Shown: piece after piece, positions 36,714 to 56,829 of the stretch
Layout: every line of letters begins with the position of its first letter
Position numbering within the stretch: position 1 is the first letter of the stretch
Assembly (NCBI RefSeq): GCF_047663525.1
Contig: NC_092605.1
Location: forward strand, 372,001 to 436,000
Direction: 5' to 3'
Source of the DNA: Anas platyrhynchos
Lineage: Eukaryota; Chordata; Aves; Anseriformes; Anatidae
DNA: 64,000 nt
Made by a program: the position numbers and the translations under genes
Notes under the pieces: model-generated
Databases searched by the model: none
Seen by the model: only the letters and a program-made list of their open reading frames with translations
What the model was told of the DNA's origin: nothing

Positions 36714-36859
36714 CTAGAACCGTGTCTAGAGCCCTGCTGCGTGCCGCGCCCCGCGCGCCTTTCCCGCGCCCGCGCCCCAAGCCCCGCCCCCTCCCCGGGC
36801 GCCGCCCCCTTCCTGTGCCCCGCCCGCTCGCCCGGCCCCGCCCTCCATCGCGCGCGCGC

Positions 36860-37025
36860 ACGGCCCGGGCCAATGGGCGCGGCGCTGCCGGGCCGGAAGC
36901 GAGGCGCGGGCCCCGCCCTCGCGTAACGGGAAGTGACGGGCGTGGCCCGGAAGTGCGGGGGTGCGCGGGCGGCTGGGCGGATCCCGGCGGCGGTGTCAGC
37001 GCGGCGCGGAGCGCGAGCAGGGCCG
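36860..37025 (+). promoter_or_regulatory. ARHGDIA: ARHGDIA CpG promoter and probable non-coding exon 1
   Basis: It is TATA-less and contains a CCAAT at about 36870 and ETS motifs (CCGGAAGC near 36893, CCCGGAAGT near 36947). A splice donor, CCG|GTACGG, follows 37025 and fits a short non-coding exon spliced to the acceptor at 40703. The transcription start is not visible. Confidence 0.5.
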
Positions 37026-40000
37026 GTACGGGGCGGGGGGAGCCGGGGCGGGCCGGGGGAGCGGGGCGGGGGGCGCGGGGCCGGGTCCCGCCCGCTGCGG
37101 CCCGGCCGGGCCCCGCCGCTCGGCGCCGCGCGAACGGGAGCGGCCGGGGGGGGGGGGGCCCGGCCCCGAGCGCCCTCAAACGACCTTCGGGGGGGGGGGG
37201 GGAGGGGCGGCGCCTCCGCTCCCGGGGAGCTCCCGCGGCCCCCGCCCGGCCCCACCCGGCCGGGAGCGCCCCGCGGGCAGGGCGCCGCTGGCGGGAGGAA
37301 GCCGCGTCCCGGGGCCGGGCCCTGTGGCGGGGGCAGCCGCGGGCCCCGCCCCGCCCCGGCTGCAGGAAGGGGCCGAGCGGCGGCGCTCCCGCGGGGTCCC
37401 GGCGGGTTCCGTGCACCGGGCCCTGCTCCTGGCTGGGGGAAGGGCCCCGCGCTGCGGCCGGGCGGGGGCCGGGTCCGGCCCGCGGCGCTGCGGCCCCGTG
37501 CCCGGGGGGAGCCGAGGGAGCTGCAGCGGTGCTGAGCGGAGCCCGTTCCGCCCGGGGCTGCGGGGGGCGGGGCTCAGCGGGGGCCTCCTGGACCCGGTGC
37601 GCTACGGGACCGTGCGGGGCTCAGCGCTTCCCTGCCGCGCCGCCCCGGACAGACGGACAGGCAGGCGGCCGGCACCTCGCGGGGGGCTGCGAGCCTCCCC
37701 TGTGAGCCAGCGCTGCCCCGAGCTGGTGCCGGGGCTCAGCCCCGGGCGAGGCGGGAGCTCGGCAGGGCCTCGTGCGGGGAGGCAGCGCTCGTGCCTGAGG
37801 TCCCCTGGGCCCAGCCCCGCTGTCACCTGTTGTCCTGGGCGGCCGCACGGCCCCGCTGGTGGCAGCACTGGGGGCTTCCTGTGCCCGCAGCTTGTGCAGC
37901 CCCGCAGGGAGCTGGGTGGGCGAACTGAGCTGGGGGAAGGCAGCCCCGCAGAAACGGTCGTGGGCTGGATCGGGTCCCTGGGGGTTGCGGGGTGGCTGCG
38001 CGGCCTTCCTGAGCCCATAGGGAACGGGGGAAGGGTGGGGGCTGCCGGAATCGGGCCCGCCGTGGACATCCGAAGCAATTCACTGACCCACAGAGGCTCT
38101 GAGCAGCTCCTGCCGCTGCTGCCCCGGGGTTTCAGTTCCAGCCTGGGCAGAAGTCACAGTTTTTCGTTTTCTGTCTGGAAACGGAGTGACTTCCCGGGCA
38201 GTTTCTTGCTGCAGCAGCAGGTGGGGCTCTCGCGTTCGCTGCTGCTGGCTCCTGGGCGCTGCACGAAAAATACCCAGAAAATGCAGGAGGAACTGCTGCT
38301 GTGCGGCTGTCAGATGGGGGAAGTGCTTCGGTGGCTGCTGGGGGCGCTTGGCCCCGCATCCTGCTGCCACCAGCCCCGTGGCTCTGCCTTGCCTGGCGCT
38401 GTGACAGCTGCTCTGGCACGCGCCTGGGGAAGAGCCGCTTTGCTGACTGGAGCTGCAACAAACGCACTGTCCTGGAAGCCTGAAGGGTGAGGTTGGGGCC
38501 CCCGGAAAGGTTCTTGCGCCACTGGGAGCCTCCTTCCTTCCTCTCTGGCCCAGGGTGCAGGAAGCGGCCACGTGCCAGGAGGAGGCACCCGGGAGGAGCT
38601 GCCGCGGGGGGGCTCTGTGCCTGCCCCACGGGGGGGGCTCTGTGCCTGCTCGGGCCCTGCTGCCGGCAGGCCGGGTGCCGGAGGCACGGTGATGTTTTTC
38701 CAGTGCTTGCTGGCAGAGCTGGGCCCTGGCTCGAGCTGCTGCCCGGAATTCCGCTCGTCCTTTCCGGGGCTTTGTGTCGGCCGGGAGAGCCGTTTGGTGA
38801 CGCTGCCGGGGGGGTGCCGGGGCCCAGAACTCGGCTCCCAGCAGTCGGCAGCACCCGGGCGCTGTGCAGCGAGCTCCCGGCCTGGCCCCACTGCGCCGAT
38901 GCCTGCGGCTGCTGCCTGCTGAGCTCCTGCGGCCCGGGAGCTGTCAGACAGCCGCTGCAGGTGCTCGCCTGCCCCGTGCTGAGGGGTTCTGCCCCTGCCT
39001 CTGCCCAGCCCGGGAGCTGAAGGCAGCGCGTGCCTGGGGGTGCTGCTGGAACACCTCATGTGGGCAGGGCTGGGCCTTGCACCACGCCCTCGGGAAGGCT
39101 CAGCCTTAGGGACCTCGGGGGTCACCCGCGCCTGCAGTTCTTCGAGGCTCTCGCTGGAGGCCGCCGCTGCCGTTCCCTGGGGGCTGCAGGCGTTGGAGGA
39201 GGTCCCGGAGCTCCTCAGCTGGGGGGGGGGCGGCCTGGGGGCGATGCCTGGCTTGGAGCTGAGGCACAGGGCAAAGTAAGGGGCCGAAGCAGGGGAACAA
39301 ATGCTTGAGGGAGTGTTTGCTGAACACTTCTGGGAGCCTTCAAGGCTGGAGCTTTTTTGGATGGGAGCCCAAAGGAAGTGGCTGGGTTTGATAAGGATTT
39401 ACCCGGGTGAAATCCAGGCAGTTCACGCACAGTGTGAGCTGAGTGGCCTTTTGAGTACAGATTTCCGTGACATCCCGTGCCAGGCTCTGGGGAGCCCCCG
39501 CAGGGGGGGCGGTTTGTTGTGAGCTGAGGGGTGGACGCAGGCTGCTGGGGCTTGGGGGTGCAGAGGTGTGACGGGCACAGCTCCCCCCACAGACCCAGAG
39601 CCCCCAGAATGATCTCGAACCCTCGCACCTTCCCCACCCCAAGCCCAGCAGTAACCTTTGGTCACGTTTAACACCCAGCAGCAGCAGGAATGCTCCATCG
39701 TACCAGCCGGCTGCCCGGAGAGGCGGGCCATGGGGGGAGCACGGCCGGCCCGGGACAGCTCCGGAGCTGTTCCCAAGTTTGGCTGTGGGCGAGAAGAGCC
39801 CCGGCTGCACCTCCCACTCCTGGGGGCTCCAGACTGGGGGCTCTGCGGCTGGGCTCGGCCCCCCCACCCCTGCCCTCCCTCCTCTGCCCCACACGTTTGC
39901 TGGCGGGGCTGGAGATGTGCGCGGTGCCATCCGAGCTGGCAGCCTGGCAGAACGCTCCTCATGTTTATGGCCAAAAGCAAGGAGCCGCTGCCAGGCCCCT

Positions 40001-40703
40001 GCAGGGCTGGGTGTGTCGCTGTGCCCCGAGTGGGGTGAGGAACAGCACCGCTGGGGGATCCTCTCCTGGTCGGGAGGCACCTTGGGAGAAACGGAGCAGC
40101 TGAGCTGCGTGCTGCTGGCAGTCACCTCTCAGACGGGAAGAGAAAGGTGCCTGGCTGACCTGCTACAACCTGTGTGGCACGCCGCGGGCAGAGACCTGGC
40201 TCTTCTTTAACGAGTCGGCATTTCTTGAGGAAGGGAGAGCAGCCGGGGGCTGCTGGTGCTTGGACCAGTGGTGTGCAGAGCCCTGGTCTCGGCTGGAGCC
40301 GTATTGGAGAGAGGCAGAACTGGGCTGGGTTTGCTCTGGGCCTGGGTTTATCACGAGGAAAAGCTTTGCCCGGGTGTTCATGTGGAGGAGTCGTGTTTCC
40401 TATAGCCTGGGGGATTTATTTGCCTGTTGCAGCTTATGAACGAAATGCAGAGGCCGATGTTTCTCTTTTGCGTGGGCTGAACGCAAGACCTGAGCTACCG
40501 GAGGAATGTGCCCAGGCTGCGGGGTATTGGCGCTTGGCAGGGATGTGTCCCCCCAGGGACAGCCCGAGCAGGGCCCCAGCGTGAGAGGGAGCCCGTGGAG
40601 TAACGGGGCCGTGCTGGGCAGGCTCTGTGTGCTGCCAGGCTGTGCCGCTCGGGAAGGAGCCGGCGCGGGTGGGAAGCTGAAGTTTCACTTCTCCTCCCTT
40701 CAG
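37026..40703 (+). other. ARHGDIA: ARHGDIA intron 1
   Basis: A 3.7 kb intron. The first kilobase is CpG island with G homopolymers near 37147 and 37190; the rest is GC-rich. Several long open frames on both strands result from GC richness and match no protein. I see no transposon or RNA gene. Confidence 0.5.
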
Positions 40704-40723
40704 TGTAAGTCGCGTGTGTGAGG

Positions 40724-42779
40724 ATGGCGGAGCAGGAGCCAACGGCAGAGCAGCTGGCCCAGATTGCAGCTGAGAACGAGGAGGATGAGCACTCCGTCAA
40801 CTATAAGCCACCTGCCCAGAAGAGCATCCAGGAGATCCAGGAGCTGGACAAGGACGATGAGAGCCTGCGCAAGTACAAGGAGGCGCTGCTTGGTGCCGTC
40901 ACCGTGACTGCGGGTGAGCCCTGGGACGCTCTGGTCCCCTGGAGCAGGGTGCGGGGACAGAGAGGTTCCTCCAGCCTTGAGGGGGAGATGCTCAGGGAGG
41001 GACTGGGCTGGGCAGAACACAGCAAGGAGCCCCTGCTTCTGTTCTTGCTTTTTCTAAAACTGCCTTGGGAGGAACGATGTGTCGGTTGGTGTGAGGGGTG
41101 GGTGTTTGAGAGCCTCTTTCTTTGTCTTCTAGACCCTAACGCTCCAAACGTGGTGGTGACCAAACTGACGTTGGTCTGTGCTACTGCTCCCGGCCCTCTG
41201 GAGCTGGACCTGACAGGTGAGCTGGGAACAAAATCGGCCCTTCCAGGTCAAAGCTGCTTTAATGTGGGGCCTTCCAGAAGGTGCTGCCAAGGCACCGGTG
41301 GCACGGTGGGCGAGCCCTCCTGCACCCTCGCTGGGTGCAGAGCCACTGCCCCGGCCACAGAGGATTCTCCACGCCAAGCCCCGCTCCTTGTGTCTGAGCT
41401 CCCCTGTGTGAGCAGCAGCCTCTCTGCTTCCGCTCCACTGCCTGCCCTGGCGTTGTAGATGTGCGAGCTGCCAGGCGGGGGAGCCAGCTGTCCTCAGCAC
41501 AGCGACACTGATGGCAGCTTCGAGATGGTGACAGCTTTGGGGCAGACATTACAAAACGACGCCTGTGAATGACCCGCGTTGCTGCCTGCAGTTCCCTTTC
41601 GTAGGGTGTTGCTTGCCCACCGCATGTAGCACGAGCAGTGTAACAAGTTGAGTCCTGAAACACGAAATAAAAGGATAAACTGCGTGCTGTGCGTGCAGTA
41701 GGGGTCCAGTCCCCAGCTGCTGCACATCCTGTCCTGATCACCTCTTGCAACTTAAATCCATCCCAGAGCATGATAGAAAGGGACCCCGAATCACCATCTC
41801 CCTTCTTTGCAGGTGACCTGGAGAGTTACAAGAAGCAGGCGTTTGTGCTGAAGGAGGGTGTGGAATACCGGATAAAAATCTCCTTTAGGGTAAGAATTCA
41901 GATCTGGAAAGTGAACAACAGTGAACTTGGGAGCATCTGACTACTGCAATCCCAGCACAGGGAGTGCTTGAGCCCCAAAACGAGTGGGATGGAGCAAATA
42001 GGCCATGGTGGGTGGGGCAGGCAGCGTGTGGAAAAGATCTGTCTTCAACGGCCTTTGCTTGTCTCTGCAGGTTAACAGGGAGATTGTGTCAGGGCTGAAG
42101 TACATTCAGCACACGTTCCGGAAAGGAGTGAAAAGTAAGTGCCTCGTTGTGGCTCGGGTACTGCTTCGTGTAAGGCTCACAGTGCTTTCCACTGCTGTGG
42201 TGGGGGCTTGCCTGCTGCCCCAGCTGCTCGCGATGCAGGAGGCAGACTCTAGTGGGAAGCACGGCCACGTCTGTGCCGCTTGGCCAGTGGCAGCGTGTGA
42301 AGGCTCCCAGGCCTGCGCTGGGGTGGCAGCCCGTGGTCCTGGAGCCCCGAGGTGATCACATCAATTGTGTGCGGACAGCGGTGGGGGGAGGCACTGCCTG
42401 CAGGGCTGCTCCTGGAGCGAGTGGTGCTGCTAATTGGGGGTGACGTTCGTGTTCTTACAGAGGCCTTTACAGTTTGTGAATTTTTGTAGGAGTAAGAGAC
42501 CCTTCATTTGCTTTCATTTGCCCCGAATGCAGGGGGGGGCTCTTAAGTAGCTTCCCTACATTCCTTCTTTTTCTCCTAGTTGACAAGACTGAGTACATGG
42601 TTGGGAGCTACGGCCCCCGAGCAGAGGAGTACGAGTTCCTGACCCCCATGGAAGAAGCCCCCAAGGGCATGCTGGCCCGGGGCAGCTACAACATCAAATC
42701 CAAATTCACAGATGATGATAAGACTGACCACCTGTCCTGGGAGTGGAACCTGACCATCAAGAAGGATTGGAAGGACTAG
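40724..42779 (+). CDS. ARHGDIA: Rho GDP-dissociation inhibitor 1
   Basis: Five coding exons: 40724-40913 (within an exon opening at 40704), 41133-41216, 41813-41889, 42071-42134 and 42580-42779. The product is 204 residues, the human length. RhoGDI1 holds prenylated RHOA, RAC1 and CDC42 in the cytosol, blocking GDP release and extracting them from membranes. The flexible N-terminal switch-binding arm ([20 protein letters not shown]) is identical to human. The immunoglobulin-like domain that buries the geranylgeranyl group follows from about residue 66, with [36 protein letters not shown] and the C-terminal [13 protein letters not shown]. Differences from human are mostly conservative. The start follows homology. 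Confidence 0.98.
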
Positions 42780-44275
42780 CCCTTCCCAAAGCCAATCCCC
42801 AGAGAGCGTGAATCAGACAGTGGCTACCGTAGAAATCCCTCCCTGTACCAAAGTGCTGACATTGGAACCCTCTTACCTTCCATCCCCTGTTAAATTTGAC
42901 CAGAGCGCTCGGTTTTGTAATGTGCCCCCTCCCCAGAGAATCACTGAGTCCGTTGACCAAACCCTGCTGTCTGCATCTGATCTCCAGCTGCTCGTCCCAG
43001 GGCCGCGCTGTTCCAGCACAGGGGGGAGCGTTCGCTCCCTGCCAGGCGCTTCGCTGCTTCTCACCTTCCTCTCTTCTGGTTGGTGCTGAAGGGGAGAGTC
43101 CTGCCCTCGGTGTGGGATCCTGTGCTTAGCTCTCCTGTGCACAGCTCAGGGCAGCTACTGCCTCCAAGTAGCTGAAGAACCTTGATGCCAGGCAGCTATT
43201 TGAATCTGTTTGTTGGCTCAAATCATGTCCAGCCTGCCCCTTCCCCCCAGCCAGTGTCCCGAGGACGCTGGCACCTTCATTTGTGGATGTTCCCTGTAAC
43301 CATGATGCCTTAATGTGTAACACGTATCCTCTAGGGAGGGGGCCCTGCCCTTGTTACACTTTTTAAATGCCACCCACCCTCCCCCTGTTTGTTGGCATGG
43401 CACTCAGCTTGGTCACGCCCCTCCTGGGTATTAGGAAAGATTCACAACTTCCTGCTTTGCTGCTGGTCCATTCCTCACCCGAGACTGGACATCTCCGGAG
43501 AGGAGGGCATTGTGACACCCCGGGTGACATCCCGCCCCTTCCCAGGCCACCCTCCCAGTGCCCAGAGCTGGCCTGGCAGAGCCCTGTCCCTGTTTGTCTC
43601 CGGACTCTCTGGGCAGCCCCGGTACCTCCAGAGGCATAGAGGGGGTTGCAAGGCAGGTGGGTGCGGGAGTCACCAGTGGTGCCATCACCTCAGACTTATT
43701 GCAGCCAGAGGAGCTGCAAAGCACTGAAATACCAGGACAGCACCTGCCCTCCCGGCTGTTTTGGGCTGAGGATGGACTAGTCTGTTTCTGCAGCTGCTCT
43801 CCTGATGCGATCAACAAAGAGCTTGCAAAGGACAAGTATTCAGAAGCGGTTAATGCCTTATGTATCTGTTCTGCCTTTAAAATCTGTGCCTGGCCTGTCA
43901 GTATTTATTGCCTTGACACTCGACTCCGTGCCCCGAGCCCACAGCAGACCCCTGCAGCACTCCAGCCTGCCTCCCGGGGCTGCGCTGACACGGCACTTGG
44001 GGCGATGGGGGGGCCTCTGGGGGCCGCGAGCCCCTGACGGCAGGCATGTTCCAGCTCCGCAGCCCTCTTATTTGGATCTTCCCACGTTGAGGTTGTATTA
44101 GAACTGGGACCAAGTACATGTGGCTTTCTCGTAGCTACGTCTTTGCCTCTAACTCTCCCTCGCCCTGCCCCTAGAGAGATTTTTGTTAATTTGATTTGGT
44201 GCATATTGTCTGTAAATCCTAGACCCGGGTTAACAGGTTTGGAATCATCGTCTGCTTCTCCTTTTATGACAGTTA

Positions 44276-44281
44276 AATAAA
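44276..44281 (+). terminator. ARHGDIA: ARHGDIA poly(A) signal
   Basis: AATAAA closing a 3' UTR of about 1.5 kb (42780 to about 44300), similar to mammals. The 3' UTR contains no recognised repeat. Confidence 0.85.
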
Positions 44282-44304
44282 ATCTTTGAACTGACTGCCT
44301 GCTG

Positions 44305-47300
44305 TCCCTTCTGGGTCTGTTCTGGGTCTTTGTGGGAGGTGGCAGAACTGCTATCCCAGAGCCAATTCCTGCAAACAGCCGTGGTGGGGAGAAGAGCAGG
44401 ATCCTTGGGTTGCCTGTGTTGTGCAGCAGCACTTTGGGGAAGTCCTTGCCAGAGGAGAACAGGCAGGAAGCCCACGCTGCCGCGTCCTTTGCTGCTCTCA
44501 GGGGCTTGTGTTTAAGATCTGTACGTTGCTGCTCGCTCTGTTCTTTATGGCCTGCAGTATGAGGGGTGAGAAAGGGAGAGAGGGAAAACGGTGGGTGTGA
44601 GGCAGTGAGGGGACGCCTCCTGCCAGCTGAGAGCAGCGGGTTCTGAGCCCTGGCCTGCCCGCACCAGCGAGGTGATTCCCGTGCAGGGGAAGGGGGGAAG
44701 CAGCTGGAGGGACAGCAGAACCCGGGGGAGGTGATGTGTGGTGAGAGCCTGGGGGGTTACACAGCACGCGGTGTTTGTGCTGCGGGTAAGGAACTTCACG
44801 GGGGAGCTGGGAAACGCTGAAAGGAATCCACAGCACTGCAGAAGCCTTAGAGATGGCTCAGCCCTGCTCCTGCGCTCAAGGACTCACAACGGGAAGTGAG
44901 AGCTCCAGACACGAGAGGGAACCGACGGTGCCGAGAGCCAGGGCCCCTTCTGGCCCTGGAAAGCCGCCAGGGCTGCCTGAGGCTGCAGCGGGAGGAGACG
45001 TCACTCAGAGCCCAAAGGAAAGTGCCAGGGCCCAGCGACAGCAGGGCAGGAGCCGCCTGCAGCCGGGGGGAAGCGCTGCCCAGCACCCTCATGGCCTGCG
45101 CCCGCCTCACACCTCACTTCTGTCTCATCCCCCCCGGCTGAGCCCAGCCAGGTGCTGCGGCCGCCTCCCCCCGTGCAGCGGGGCCCGAGGGGCAGCGCTG
45201 CGGGCGCCCCGGCATCACCCTCCCGGTGTCGGTTAGCGCCAGCCCAGATGTGCCGATAAAACGAACAAAGGCTCCTTGTGGCGGCCCCCAACAGCCGCTC
45301 TGCGGGCAGTTACTGTCAGGGCCGGCTCCTGTCTGATGCAATCTCCGGCTCTTTGGCAAGTCTTCCCAAACGGCCGACGTTGGCGTTGCTGCCAGATGGG
45401 TCCTGCGGTGGGGGTGGCGGGGGTGAGTTCGGGGGGCTGCAGGGGGCTGCCACGGCTCAGCGGTCACTGCCCAGCTCCCCCCAGGGCGTGGTGCCGGCCG
45501 GGCTCTCCCTCCTGGCAGCTGAGCCCCCACTGCGCACGGGGACAAACCCCGAGGGGCTCTGCTCGGGCGTGGTGGCTGGGTGGGCCACGGGATTCTCCCT
45601 GCTTGTGGCTTCCAGGCAGAGGCCTCAGCCCTTTCCAGGAGCTGCACCTTGTAAACCTTGGCTCTGCGTTTGCACAACAGTGGATCCGGGCTGCTCTTCT
45701 GGTTTGGCGGCTGCTCACAGTGCAGCAGCTCCATCTTGGACAGTGCAGCGGCTGCGAAGCTGCAGAGCTGCAGGTCCCCGGGCGTGGCGGGGTGCACGCA
45801 CCTCTACTCAAACGGCAGCCTGGGAAAGCTGAGGTCGGGGGAGAGGTGACGTTAAATCCTGGGTGGTGCTCGATGTTATGGGCCTGGCCCTCCTGCGCTG
45901 CCTGGTTGGGTTTGGAAGTCGAGGGCTGCTCTGCCCCAGGCTATGGGCCCAGCAGGGAACAAGAGAGCAGAGGAAACATCCTGTACAGAGCCAGGCCAGG
46001 CAGGGCCCCACCTGCGCAACTTTGGTGTTTGTAGCCACAGCAGCAGGGGGATGTTTAAGGGGTTTGAAGAGAGAATTGTGCTGTTTGTGGCATGCTGGAA
46101 TGTGGGTGTAAGGATGTCACACTCAATGGGGAAAGGCTCCCCACCAGCTCCCAAAAGAACAAGAGGGCTGCAGCATGCCCGAGATGTCAGAGGGCCCCGT
46201 CTGCCTCGCCTGCACCACTGAGCAAACACCAGCAGCCCGGCCCCACAGGTGGGCCCCACCGGCAGCACTGACGTGTGGCAGTGCAGCAGTTCCCTGCCTT
46301 GAACCCCACAAACTGCTGCCAGCAGCAAACACCACTCTGGCTGCTGGCAAACCCTGCCTCCGGCACCACCGGGTGCAGCTTTTCTGGCACGAGCTGCCTG
46401 AGCTCAGAGCCCAGCCTCTACACAAGGGAGCACCCCCCCACTGCACCCCGCTTGCAGGTAGGAGCCGTTCGCTCAGGGCAGCAGCTCCCAAACACTCTTT
46501 TGTGTGGAACCAGCCCAGGCAGCCAAGTGTGAATGCAGGATCTTTTTGGCAGCAGCTGATTCCCCACCCTGGCTGCCCGACGTGCCTGGGCCTGCAGCCC
46601 CGTGTGGCGTGCTCAAGGTGTTGGCTGCTGCTTCGCCCATGGCACCTTCGTCACCTGGAGTTAACCTGGATCCTTTCTGGGCCACAGCAAGGCGCCCAGC
46701 TCTGTTCCCAGCCAGAGCTCCCAGAAAGGCACCTGCTCACAGCACCTGCAGAGAGACCGGGCAGTCAGGGAGCTGGGGAGCGCCGTGCTCCCAGCCCTGC
46801 TGGCCTTGGGCACTCGTGGCCCAGCCCTCGCAAGGGGAAGAACGGAGAGCAAAGAGCAGCTCCCGCTGCTCCTTGGACTCGCTGCTCCCCGCGGGTCCCT
46901 TCCAACTCAGCCGTTCTCTGACTCCCCGGCAGGTGCCATGCTGGCAGCTGGGCAGGGCGCGGCCGGGCAGCGGGGCCGGCTCCTGCAGCGCCCTTATCAG
47001 CGGGCAGGGGGGTGCCGGCCGTGCCCTCGGCCACCCGCCCGCTGCCAACGCCGCAGCCAAAGGCCGGGCGCGCTCCCCGCGGGGGGGGGCAGGGAGAGGC
47101 CCTCGTGCCCCGCTGGGGCCTGCGGCAGCCCAGAGCCCGCAGCGGCCCCGCACGAGGCGCGCAGGGCCCGGCACCCACCGGGCCCCGGGGCTCGAGGCCT
47201 CCGCTCCCTGCGCGGAGTCGCCCCGCCGCTGCCGCGGGCCCGAGCCGTGGGGAGGCCGCCGGGCGTCGGCGGCACCCGGGGGCCCCTCTGCGCCTCGGCG

Positions 47301-47577
47301 GGCGGCCGGGAGGGGCCCGGCGGCCTCTTGGAGCCGGAGCCGGGACCGTCCCGCAGCGGGTCCGGGGGTCCCGGCCCGGCCCCGGCCCCGGCCCCGCCGC
47401 CCGCTCCGGGCCTGGCGCCACGTGCCCGCGGGCCCCGCGGTGGCGGCGAGGCGCGCGGCGGCGGCAGCGCTTCCGCTTCCGGCCGGGTCAGAGGGCGGCG
47501 GCCGCGGCCCAGTCAGATCGCACCACGCGCGTCTGGCCGCGCGCAGGCGCAGTGCCGCCCGCCGGGGCCGCCCCACT
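44305..47577. other. ARHGDIA-P4HB intergenic region
   Basis: About 3.3 kb, GC-rich throughout and grading into the P4HB CpG island from about 46900. No gene is recognised: the long open frames on both strands are composition effects. The only element identified is a short decayed CR1 tail at 46873-46924. Confidence 0.55.
46873..46924 (+). mobile_element. Decayed CR1 LINE 3' tail upstream of P4HB
   Basis: TTGGACTCGCTGCTC, then GGGTCCCTTCCAACTCAGCC and GTTCTCTGACTC, aligns with the CR1 3' end in sense orientation. Several A/T positions have changed to G/C, as expected of an old copy in a GC-rich island. Only about 50 bp are recognisable. Confidence 0.65.
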
Positions 47578-47907
47578 GCCACGTCCGAGGACGGGCGGCC
47601 GAGGACTGGGCGCGGGCGGCCGCGCGAGACGGCGGCGCCGACCAATGGGAGCCGCCGCAGCGAGGACGGGGACCAATGGCGGCCCGGCGGCGGCGCGGCC
47701 GGCCCGGCGGCCAACCCGCGGCGGCGGGCGGGGGGCGCGCCCGAGGCGCCGGCCAATGGGAGCCGCGCGGCCGGCCCCGAGCCAATGGCGGGCGGCGGCG
47801 GCGCCAGCGCGGCGCGGCCAATGGGGCGCGGCGGCGGCGGGGGGAGGCGGGTTTATAAAGCGGAGGCGGCGCCGCGGCCGCCCCGTCCCGGCCCGTCCCG
47901 TCCCGCC
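47578..47907 (+). promoter_or_regulatory. P4HB: P4HB promoter: five CCAAT boxes and a TATA box
   Basis: CCAATGG occurs five times in the same orientation, with CCAAT at 47642-47646, 47673-47677, 47753-47757, 47782-47786 and 47818-47822. TATAAA follows at 47854-47859, about 50 bp before the start codon, implying a 5' UTR near 20-25 nt. GCCACGTC at 47578-47585 has the ACGT core of XBP1/ATF6 sites. The human PDI promoter is known for a similar array of CCAAT boxes, which NF-Y binds. Confidence 0.85.
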
Positions 47908-55849
<7,942 letters not shown>

Positions 55850-56801
55850 AGAAGACTGATCTACATCACCCAAAAATCAGACACTAAATTGGCTGCTGTT
55901 ACGCAGCCCAGTGAGTCAGAAACCCATAAAGATTTAAAACAGAAGGTGAATGACTGGAAATCCAGGGATTGGCTTTTAAAGTAACACTTCACCCTCACTT
56001 CTCTTTACACTTGACTATCTTTTTCTTTCACTTTCGAAAAGGGATCTGTCACTAGGTAGCCAGCCCTGCCAGCTGGGTTCATTCTTTTTTTATTGTGATG
56101 TACTTTTTTTGTACACAGCTTTTTGTTTCAAGTATTCTGTTCTTCTGGATAGAAGCAGGTTGTGAAGTGGTAGCATGAGTTTAATAGCCCAACATTTTGG
56201 AGCCTTGCCACTAATACCTTCCAAGAAAGCTTTTTCCTTTTATCTTTGAAAACTAAAGCCTGTAGCTGATTTTTACCACCTGGCAGGTTCCTTATTGGTC
56301 TCAGCTGTTCTTCCCTGGAGCCTTCATCTGTAAGGGAAGAAGGATTAGGCTGACTGCATCAGTCCTGGTGGAAGGTGGTTATGAAGGTGCTTCTCTTCAT
56401 GTAGGCCAGCTTTTCCCTGTACTTTAAGACATTTAGAGATGACTGTTTGAAACACCTGGAAGGGTGGAATACTATGTGCACTGGCTGTGGCAGGCTCTGA
56501 GGGTGGAGGTGATTGCTGGCTTACCAGCTTAGATGAGACCTTGCTGTGTTGCCATCCTTTTGATCAAATGCGAGACTATTTTGCAGTCACTTTACATGCA
56601 TTATTTTGAATGGGTTGACCAGGCAGGTGGGGGGTGGGAGGGCCTGATTAAAAACACATCAAATGCAAAACAAACATGGGACTTCAAATTACTGGGTTTG
56701 GGGGAGGAACTTGAACAAGGGAGTGCCTCAAAGGCCTGATCAGTGTCAGGCTTGCTCTTAGCATTCCGCTATAATAACATTGGAACTGCATTTGTCGGCC
56801 A

Positions 56802-56807
56802 AATAAA
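56802..56807 (+). terminator. P4HB: P4HB poly(A) signal
   Basis: AATAAA about 950 nt after the stop codon. The 3' UTR contains no recognised element. Confidence 0.85.
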
Positions 56808-56829
56808 GTTGAGATTTTAATACTACTCT

